Assembly (NCBI GenBank): GCA_030272585.1
Contig: BSYQ01000013.1
Span: forward strand, 2,914,001-2,978,000
Source of the DNA: Bryopsis sp. KO-2023
Lineage: Eukaryota; Chlorophyta; Ulvophyceae; Bryopsidales; Bryopsidaceae
Direction of reading: 5' to 3'
DNA: 64,000 nt
In this document: positions 55,827 to 64,000 of the stretch, piece after piece
How the letters are laid out: the number at the start of each line of letters is the position of its first letter
Position numbering within the stretch: the first letter of the stretch is position 1
Translations under genes and position numbers: made by a program
Notes under the pieces: generated by a model
What the model was told of the DNA's origin: nothing
What the model saw: the letters and a program-made list of their open reading frames with translations, nothing else
The model's database searches: none

Positions 55827-58685
55827 ATGGGGCTTTGGTCGAGATTCGTGGAAAGCATTTCCTCCAAGTTGGCGTTCTTCCCGCCAACGCCCCCTTCTTA
55901 CGACGTTTCCAAACACGCCGACCGAACTGGGGAATTGTACATAAGGCCATTATCGTTGTGAGTGTGTGTGGGGGGTGATTGGATCGAAAAAAGGGACCTG
56001 GGGGCAACAATAATTCATATTTCCTTTTTTTTTGGTCTGGTCTGGAAGTGTTGAGAAACTAGAATGAAAAAGATTGTTCTTTTTCCCTTTCTATTAATAG
56101 GCTGTTTATATCCCAGTCAGAATGTGTGTAGTGTAGGGTGGTGACTGCCAAATTTTTATTTTATTTTATTTTTATTGTTTTTATTATAATGCTGAGAACT
56201 GTTTTGAAAAAATCCTGAGGGCAAAGAATTTCAGGTGTTTATGGGAAAAAGAAAGAATGTTTATATTTTTATTCATTTATTTTTTTTATTTATTTTTCCC
56301 TGAATAAACTCTATATGTAGAAGCGCAATTGCAAAAAAGTTATAAAAAAAAGTGCAGACCCAATCAAGTCTCGCCAAAAACATTGCTGCACACCACCAGG
56401 ATATAATGAAAAAAAGTGAATAAAAAAAAACGAAACTGCAGTCTGAAGAGCTACACATTGGCCAAAACATTTTTTCTTTCTTTCAAATTTCCGCTCGTTT
56501 TTTCATTAATTTGCTACGGTTTTTTTTCGATATCCTCACTTGTTTCTTTCTTCTCTTTTTATTTCTTTTTTTTTCTTTTCAAAATTTCAGAGTGCATAAG
56601 GTATTAGGGTGCAGCGTGGAGCTGATTAAGACTCCAAGAAGGAAAGGCGGCGGCGGAGATACTCTGATTGTTTTCGCCAGAATTCCATTCAGACCCCCGG
56701 GCGGTGTCCTCAAAGGGAAAATCTTGACTGTGCTGTACAGTCATGGAAATGCAGTGGATTTGGGGCAAATGATGCCCTTTTACAAGTAAATTGAATTTAG
56801 AAGGCCAGCCACAGGATGGCTTGGAATGTGAATACCAATAAAAGAAAAAAAAAGAAAAAAAATTGGGAGAGGATTGAAACGGTCACGTTTATTTTTATTT
56901 TTTAATTTATTTATTTGTGTGCAATTCCTAGAAGGTTTTTTTTCTTCTTTATGGTGGTTTATCTTTTTTGAACTCAGATAAATTTTTGTCCAAGAATGAT
57001 ACGTGGAAGAATTATTTCATGCTATTCTTGCACAATCATGTTTTGTTCCCCCCCCCCAAAAAAATAAGAATAATAATAATAATAACAAAATAGAAAATTT
57101 TACAAATAAATAAAACACGAGAAACAATACACCCACTGCTTTTCTTAAAGCGTTCAAAAAAAAAGTTCAGGCCTAGATGTGGGGCGATATTTTTTGCATC
57201 TCTTTTCTTTTTCCGCGAAAAAATCCTTTTTCTTTTTTTTTTTTAATCGATATTTCCATTCAGAAAATATCAAGGCTCCCTCCCTCCCTCTCCTTTTTTT
57301 TTCAAAAAATAGCACTCAGTTTTTTTATTCCTTCAATTTTTTTGCTTCAGGGAGCTTTCCGTCAGACTGGGATGTCACATCGTGGGGTATGACTACTCGG
57401 GTTATGGATGCAGTTCCGGGAGCCCTTCTGCGAGAAACACTCTGGCAGACATAGAAGCATGTCTGAAACATTTGGAAGACGCATACAATACACCGCCGGA
57501 AGAAGTTATTGCCTATGGACAGTCCGTTGGCAGTGGCCCCACGGTACAAAACAAAAAAAAGAATGATTTTTCCCTAAATTCCATACACACCTAATCACCC
57601 CGTGTCTTCAGGTAGTGCAGGGGGGAAAAAACCCTTTTGAAAAAAATGCACTCCATCCGCCCCCTCATGTTGGGGTCCCCATGCTAGCATGTGGAGTAAT
57701 TTCACATAAAATTACATAATTTCATAGTAATTTCTGGAAATTACCATGTGTGTGGTGTTTCTGTTTTTTTTCTCTGCTTTTATGCATGTATCAGTGCAAA
57801 CGTTTCTGATATATATGGAACCACAAGAAAAAAAAATCAAATCTGCAAAGTTTTTGACAATCAACCACCAGCAACTTCTCCCCCCTCCCCCACCCAAAAA
57901 AAATAATAATATAAATAAAAACAACAAAAATGTATCAAGAAAAAAGAAAATCTACCTGTAACTGAAAATCCATGAAGTTACAATTGGTGTTTTTTTGATG
58001 TGTGTGTGTGTGTGCTCAGGTGTATATCGGTGCAAAAGTCCCAAATTTGGCAGGGGTCGTTCTGCATGCCCCCTTGATGTCTGGCATGCGGGTTTTGAAT
58101 CCGAATTTGAAATGGTGGCCATCTTGGGCGGACGTATACCCAAATTACCTTCTGATTTCGAAAGTCAAATGTCCGACGCTCATCATGCATGTGGGTGCCC
58201 CCACTTTCATCCATCCACCAATTCCACGAATTATTTTTTCCTGTGTATATGCATCCTTTTTTTCTTTTTTTGCATGTTTCGTTTTCTTTTTACAAACTTC
58301 AAGAAAAGAAAAAAAGGTTGTGGACAGGAACCTTATTTTTTCAAAATCGAATTCTGTTTGGAAGCCTTTTTTTAAAAAAAATTGCGCTGGCAATCGATAG
58401 GTGAAATCAAATATTTTTGAACTGAAAATTTTTCAAGCAAACCTGGTTTCGGATCGATGATTTTTTTTATTTTTTGTTTTTTATTACTTTTTACAGGGAG
58501 AAGAAGATGAGGTGATTGATGTTTCACATGGTAAAATCCTGCATAAGCTGTCAAAAAATGCTGTGGATCCCATTTGGCCCGAACATTACAACCATCAAAA
58601 TTTGGAGTCTTGCCCCGAATACTTCCCCACACTCAAAAAATTCATCGCATTCGTTCAGCAAAAGTTGAACAAAAACATGCCATAA
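55827..58685 (+). CDS. ABHD17-like alpha/beta hydrolase (probable protein depalmitoylase)
   Basis: Exons 55827-55957, 56591-56785, 57351-57543, 58020-58190, 58497-58685; 292 residues, close to the family length. The fold signatures are TVLYSHGNAVDLGQMMPFYK (oxyanion region), HIVGYDYSGYGCSSGSPSA, the nucleophile elbow AYGQSVGSGPT with catalytic Ser, VLHAPLMSGMRV, and GEEDEVIDVSHG with the catalytic Asp. The catalytic His is expected at EHYNHQNLE, where ABHD17 proteins have GHND, so it is slightly altered. ABHD17 family serine hydrolases remove palmitate from membrane-bound proteins such as Ras at the plasma membrane. The N-terminal Cys cluster that anchors animal ABHD17 is absent; the N-terminus is MGLWSRFVES. 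Substrate in an alga is unknown. Confidence 0.88.
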
Positions 58686-60379
58686 AATAGGATAGGGTAG
58701 ATGTCCGGGTGGGGGGGACGAAAAGAAAAGGAAGAAAAAAATGGTTAAGTTTGGCAAAAAAAAAAAGAGGATAACGGGTGGGTTGTGTTTTTCTTTTTTT
58801 TTTTTTTGGTGTGTGTGTTGGAAGTGGAGGTGGGGGGGGGGGACGATGTTATGGAGAGGAAAAAAAAAGAAAAAAAACAGGGAGGGAAGGGGAGGGGGGA
58901 GCGAATTTACAAATGCAATTACTAATATTGGGTTTGTATGAAGTGAGGCAGAGTTTGTTCAGGTGTATTTTTTTTCGTTTTTCTTTTTTTTTCTGTTTTT
59001 TTTTTTTTTTTTGGTGGGCAGATAAAGAAAAAAAGGGTCTATTATGGACACCCAAATACGGTGTGATCGAAAAAAGAAAAGAAAATCAAAAAAGAAACGC
59101 AGTGATATTTTAATTTTTTTTTTGGGGGGGGGGGGAGAAAGAGGGAAGTAAACAAAAGAGGGATAAAAAAGAAAAGAAAAGGAAAAAAAAAAAAAAAAAA
59201 ACAGGCCTAAGGAGACGGAGAATTTCTCGATAATCCTCCTGAAAGAACTCATAAAAAAAAAGTTTCGGCTCTTTTGTATGAATATGTATATATTGACACA
59301 CGCACGTTATCCCAAAAAAAAAAAGAAAAAAAAAGAAATACATATATATATATGTATACACGCGTATCCATTTATTGTTAGATAATTTTCATCCAGCAAT
59401 AACAGGGATAGAGAGGGAGGTCGACACTGAAAAAAAAGATGATTGAAACAAAAAAAAAAGAGAATTTTGAATTCTAAAAGTATCGAGGAAAAGAAGGGGC
59501 AGGGAAAGGGGGGGGGGGGGCGCTGTGGGGGAAAAACTTTGATGGAGGGTGTAAGATTTTCCCCCTGCTATTTACAATATATATATATTTTTGTTTTTCT
59601 CCTGGCGTTTGTTATTTTCCCCCTCCCCCTCATCCGCACAAAAAAAGAATTATTTATAACGACATGTACGAATATATAACGATAAAAACACACATAATTA
59701 TCTATATTTTCTCGAATTATTTTCCTATGTTTTTTTTTTCTTCTTCGGTCGAGTGTTTTTGATGCTCCTTTCTTTTTTTGTGGGTTTTCTGTTTGTTTTT
59801 TTTCCAAACAAGAAGGCTTTGTTTGACGGCAAAATAATTTTGGATCGGTATAAAAAGGGATTATTTTCTCGAATCGGAGGGTTGGAGGGGTGCAATCCTC
59901 AGGAGAGAAGAAGTTTGCAAAAAAAGAAAAGAAGAAAAAAGAAAAAAAGAAATTCCGTGCTTTGGGTCAACATATGTGTTCCTTTGCAGAAGTCGATGCC
60001 ATTGATTTTTTAATGGAGTTTTCACATCACCCAACCAACCTCCTCACCCTTGGTGGAAATTTCACATAGAAAAGCAAACAATCTACACATATCTGTATAT
60101 AATTCAACTGTCAGACATCGGATATCTCTGAAGTATTGCTAAAAATCTGAGAACTGTACAAGCAAACAAACAATTGCACATTAAAAGAGCTAGGAAAGCT
60201 CCTGTCCAAGAAACTCTGGAGGGACTTATCAGGGACTTATCGTAGAAATTTCACTTCCATATGTAGGAGTCAAGAAGGCAACGGGGAACGAAGTCACCTG
60301 TCTGACTGGCACTATAGAAACTCGCGGGGAAAATATCAAAAAACCCCTAAAAACGTAACAAAAAAACCCTAAATCTCAG

Positions 60380-60515
60380 GGTTAAATCCCTAACGCTGCC
60401 AAACTCGCGCGGAGGTACGAAAACACTTGCTTGGGAAGCCCGAAATCACATGCGAAAGTCGCGTAGAAATTCTGCCATCGTTGCGCTCGGAGTTCGTCTC
60501 CAGCGCAAATTTTAA
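60380..60515 (+). pseudogene. relic of a pseudokinase 5' end
   Basis: It matches the leader and signal-peptide region of the first pseudokinase (16,085-16,280): GAGGTACGAAAACACTTGCTT, with one change from GGTACAAAAGCACTTGCTT, and a peptide AIVALGVRLQ against VIALGVCLQQ. The match stops abruptly and no kinase exons follow. Confidence 0.55.
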
Positions 60516-60559
60516 ATTATTCCCCTTCGAAAAGAAAAAAAGTTTGAACAAAATTTGGC

Positions 60560-60710
60560 TTTGTTACTTCGACCATACAACGAACAGCCTATAGAAGCTT
60601 ACAGAAAGACCTAGATACAACCAAGAAGAAGACTACAGTATATCCTTGCTGCCAAGATCCGATCTGTATTATAAATAATCTCATTCAATTGAGTCTGACA
60701 CAACAGCTTT
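60560..60710 (-). repeat. inverted copy of the dispersed repeat at 3.4 kb
   Basis: Reverse complement of about 3,395-3,537 with scattered mismatches; one end falls just after the kinase relic. Confidence 0.75.
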
Positions 60711-61711
60711 CTATAAAAAAAAAACTTGCCAGACACAATATTCAAAAAGACCTGCCGAGGGTCATAACCAAATGAGCCACCTGCCGCCAGCGAAAACAAG
60801 CTAATTTTGCTGGTTGGGTGTCGGGGGGGGGGGGTTGGGTTGCACGTGCAGGAAAGCACACAGAAGTTTTAGGTTGATTTGACTTGTTGATTGCACGCAA
60901 TGAGTTCGGCGTTTATCCGTCGAAAAGAGGAGTCCTGTTGGAGAATATGGAGCTGGAGGCTGGACAGGGATGGGCTTGGATCCACTTCCAAATCACAAGT
61001 CGAAAAGTCAATAACCAGTCGACTGGAATGGAGAAATTTTATAGTTATTATGCATTAACACAGTGTTTCTCTCCATCCAGACTTTCCTTTTCAGCTCAAC
61101 AGCACAAGAACCATTGCCTGAAAAGGTCAGAGAAACACCAGTACACATGCACATGCAAAACTCATGGTTGCCACCCCTTTTCCTCATATAAAATGTGTTT
61201 TTACTCAAATTTGAGTAAATTGACAGAATGCATACATTCCTCATTGAGGAACCCTCACTATGAATATTTCTCAACACCACCCAACTCCTCTCTCTCTGCC
61301 AACCAGAGAGGAGCTGGTAGCATTCCACCATCTCATCCACGAGGTGGCAAGCAGCCGAGTGTATCAACATAAAAATTTCACAAGCAGCTCTGAGACCCCA
61401 CCACTTTCAACTCCAGCAATTTATTTCCACCCCCCCCAAAAAAAACAAACAAACAAGCACATTACTCAGCCCAGGGGAAAAAGGAAGAACTCATTCGAAG
61501 GACACAATGCAGGTGCAAGAATCGCTCTTCTCTTTTTTTACACTACATTACGAAATTAACAATCCAATTATCCTCTCGATTGGTTCATAACCCCCAAAGG
61601 CATGATATTCCTCGCTGGCGCACCCTCTTCCGAAGAAGAGGAAAACAACACACCACACAAAAATGTCCAATAGAAACCGAAAGCCTCTATACACTCAACT
61701 CAAACAACAAC

Positions 61712-63527
61712 TTAGAACTGGTATTTGGTGGCATACACAAATCCATTGTTGGAGAAAGGATCGGCGATGTGCTCGGCCCAGCAGGCGACTGGTCCCTTTC
61801 CAGTCTGGATGGACTGGACGAAGAATCCGAACATGGCGAACATAGCCAATCGTCCATTTTTGATCTCCTTGACCTTGAGCTCAGCGAAGGTGTCTGGGTC
61901 GTCAGCCATGCCCATTGGGTCGAAAGCTTCACCGGGGTAGAGCTTGTCCAAACCCTCACCCAAAGGACCGCCAGAGACACGGAAAGCCTCGGCACCTCCC
62001 ATCAAGGCGACCTATGGGGGGACAAAAAAAAAGAAATCATGTTTAGTATAGATGTTTATATATTTTTGGTGCATAAATACATTGTGCCAGGTGTTTCGGA
62101 GGCTGGCCAGCTCGTTCTGATCGTGCAATAGAGAAATGATGGAGTCGATATTCACTTGCTGTTTACTCCAGTGAAAAACAAACAAACAAATCTTGCATTC
62201 CATCTCTGGACCTCTGGGGTTGCAAAATTTGCTGATATGTAGCAGCCGTTACTAAAAATTTGCTCATATAGTAAAATAAACCCAACTCAAAAAAACACCC
62301 CCCCCTCCCCCCCCAAAAAAATCTCACAAAGAATTTTTCTGTTTACCTGGATGAAGACGATAGCAAGGATGGACTGGGCATGAACCAAGTTGGGGTTTCC
62401 GAGGTAGTCAAGACCTCCATCAGCAAAGATCTGGGAGCCAGCCTTGAACCAGACGGCCTCTCCGAACTCAAGTCCGGCATACCTCTCGAGGGCCTCTGGG
62501 GTGAGGCACCCAACGACTCCCAACATAGCCCATCGAGCGTGGATCAATTCCAACTCGCGGTTCCTGGCGAAAGTCTCGGGGTCGGATGACAGACCGGCGG
62601 TGTCCCAACCGTAGTCACCTGGGAACTCTCCAGTCAAGTAATCGGGGGTGTCTCCATCGGAGAAAGGTCCTGAAAGAAAGAAAAAAACAGGAAAAACAGT
62701 TGGTTTTTATCCTATCCAATCAGGTTCATTCACCAAAATTGAGAGTAAAAAAAATAAAAAAATGTGTTTTGCTGTGGAAAAAACACTCAAATTTAAACAT
62801 CCACTGCCGAGGGAAATTGGGAGAGGGGCACAAGCAGCTGAGCAAAAATGCAGTAACAATTTGCAAAATTAATACAAAATCGAAAAGAATCACTGGGGGG
62901 TGTAGTTGGAAATCAGATCTCTTGGAAATCGAAATCCAGATATCACGTGATGGGAGATGTGATTTCGTCACGGGCTCCACACCAAAAGGAGCTTGTCACT
63001 CACCCAACCACTTGGCGCGGTTTGGTCCGTACCACTCAACGGCGGCACGGGAAACCTGGCGGGTTCCCTGCAAAATAAGCAGAGCCGGCAGAGTTTTTGA
63101 CCAGAAAAACTCCCAAGCAAACGTGTTTTCACTCGAAAAAAACCGAGCGGGTTGAAAAAAGCGAGCGACAGAGAAACGACTACCAAAGAGGATTAAAGAA
63201 AACACGCACACAAGAAAAAACGAGACGAAAACATGTGAGAAACAGTTGCGACTGCCCATCGACAAACGTCTCCACCAACGAAGCGAATCGAACAAGCAAC
63301 TGTTTCTCGCGCAGAAACGAAAGACAGATAAAGGGTTTTCGATGCCCATGACCCCCCTCTCTCAGAAGCAAGACGTTTTCCACAGATCTTCGAAACCGTC
63401 GCTGCTGTTTTTGATCGGGCGTCGGACCCTTTCGTTCACAGAAAAAAAACAAAACAACAAAACATACCCTCACGGAAACTCCAGCCTTCTGGAGTCCGAC
63501 GAAAGTCTTGGACATAGCGGTGGCCAT
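61712..63527 (-). CDS. LHCII-type chlorophyll a/b-binding protein
   Basis: Exons 63527-63468, 63067-63004, 62669-62347, 62011-61712; 248 residues. A short plastid transit peptide ([20 protein letters not shown]...) ends before [14 protein letters not shown], which includes the trimerisation motif. Helix B has [18 protein letters not shown] with Glu/Arg and His ligands; helix C is around [21 protein letters not shown]; helix A is [24 protein letters not shown]. It binds chlorophylls a/b and carotenoids in the thylakoid membrane and feeds energy to photosystem II. The absence of a secretory leader points to a primary green plastid. Codon use is much more C/G-ending than in neighbouring genes, as expected for a highly expressed gene. 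Confidence 0.96.
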
Positions 63528-64000
63528 GGTGGTTGGTTGATCGGACGAGACAAAAGCGAGGAACAGGCGACAATGCGGTAGAGAATGCGAGTTGCAATGC
63601 TCAAGGGTTCCGATCTTTTTGTACACCCAGCTGTTTCAAGCCCAGATCTGCGCTTTCAGAGATACCTTTTGATGATTCGCTAATGATCATTTTCACGAGT
63701 GCAGAAATTTGGCTTTCGAAAACGACAGGGAGAGAGAAAGGGGGGATTGCGAAATCCAGCGAGCGAATCCTTTGGGGGGAAAAAGTCAACCTCCAGATAC
63801 TGCTCTGAAACTCATATCTTTTCGAGGCAGTTTCAGCATTTCCCTTCTTTTTTCCACGGTGTTTGTTTTCGTACTTTGGTGTATGTATTGCTGTAGAACG
63901 CAAATGATTGGGAAAAATCGAGGGATGAGCGGCGGCGGCCGAAGAAGGAACGGGAATTCTCTCTCGTGTGTTTTTGGTTTGAACGAATGTGACGAATTTT
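63528..64000 (-). promoter_or_regulatory. 5' flank of the LHC gene
   Basis: Non-coding sequence upstream of the LHC start codon, expected to hold its promoter. I see no clear TATA box or recognisable light-response element. Confidence 0.4.

Larger units (their letters stand above)
58686..61711. other. intergenic region with homopolymer tracts and repeat relics
   Basis: No gene is seen. 58,690-59,600 is dominated by A, T and G runs. 60,380-60,510 resembles the 5' end of a pseudokinase gene. 60,560-60,710 is the inverted copy of the repeat at 3.4 kb. The part next to the LHC stop codon serves as its 3' UTR. Confidence 0.55.

Noticed and set aside
61712-63527. Chlorarachniophyte or euglenoid origin suggested by a green-type LHC
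   Set aside because: The leader is a simple short transit peptide without the signal peptide that secondary plastids need.

Overview
The window is nuclear DNA of a eukaryote, most likely a green-lineage alga with a primary plastid. The best taxonomic evidence is a four-exon gene at 61,712-63,527 (minus) for an LHCII-type chlorophyll a/b-binding protein. It has the WYGPNR trimerisation motif and only a short plastid transit peptide, with no secretory presequence of the kind seen in algae with secondary plastids. Host genes are split by many GT-AG introns rich in T tracts, and a T-run-then-G-run composite recurs throughout. I cannot name the species; a prasinophyte or early streptophyte alga would fit.

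Host genes, left to right: the 3' part of an unknown membrane-protein gene (541-2,423, +); a 12-exon gene for cyclase-associated protein CAP (3,881-8,744, +); a secreted or membrane-anchored pseudokinase gene (16,226-32,025, +) split by a large insertion; a paralogous pseudokinase (34,946-36,547, +); a four-helix membrane protein with a signal peptide (38,748-40,233, +); a voltage-gated K+ channel with a cyclic-nucleotide-binding domain (41,876-45,704, -); a secreted Ala-rich protein with a Cys-rich tail (47,229-49,436, +); an ABHD17-like serine hydrolase (55,827-58,685, +); and the LHC gene. Most exon models join in frame across all introns, which is the main support for them. The 5' ends of the membrane-protein gene and CAP, and part of the second pseudokinase, are unresolved.

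Mobile DNA fills about a third of the window. Two tyrosine-recombinase (DIRS-order) retrotransposons sit at 11,186-15,933 and about 51,290-55,256. Each has a Gag-like ORF, a reverse transcriptase-RNase H ORF and a tyrosine recombinase. The first carries intact split direct repeats (A1-ORFs-B1-A2-B2), as in PAT and Ngaro elements. A 13.5-kb CACTA/EnSpm-like element (about 17,887-31,452) interrupts an exon of the first pseudokinase. It holds a tnp2-type transposase (minus), a divergent basic second gene (plus), several satellites, and copied pieces of the CAP gene with their introns, so it looks like a gene-capturing (Pack-type) CACTA element whose donor gene is in this same window.

The most interesting points are: (1) the CACTA insertion, which can be mapped to the base because the paralog shows the intact exon; (2) capture of exon-intron pieces of the neighbouring CAP gene; (3) two related pseudokinases that lost different catalytic residues but share paired 3'-UTR hairpins kept by G-U wobbles; (4) a 57-bp satellite of about 26 units whose length changes appear to be multiples of three; (5) the secreted Ala-rich gene whose stop codon lies inside a consensus splice donor.
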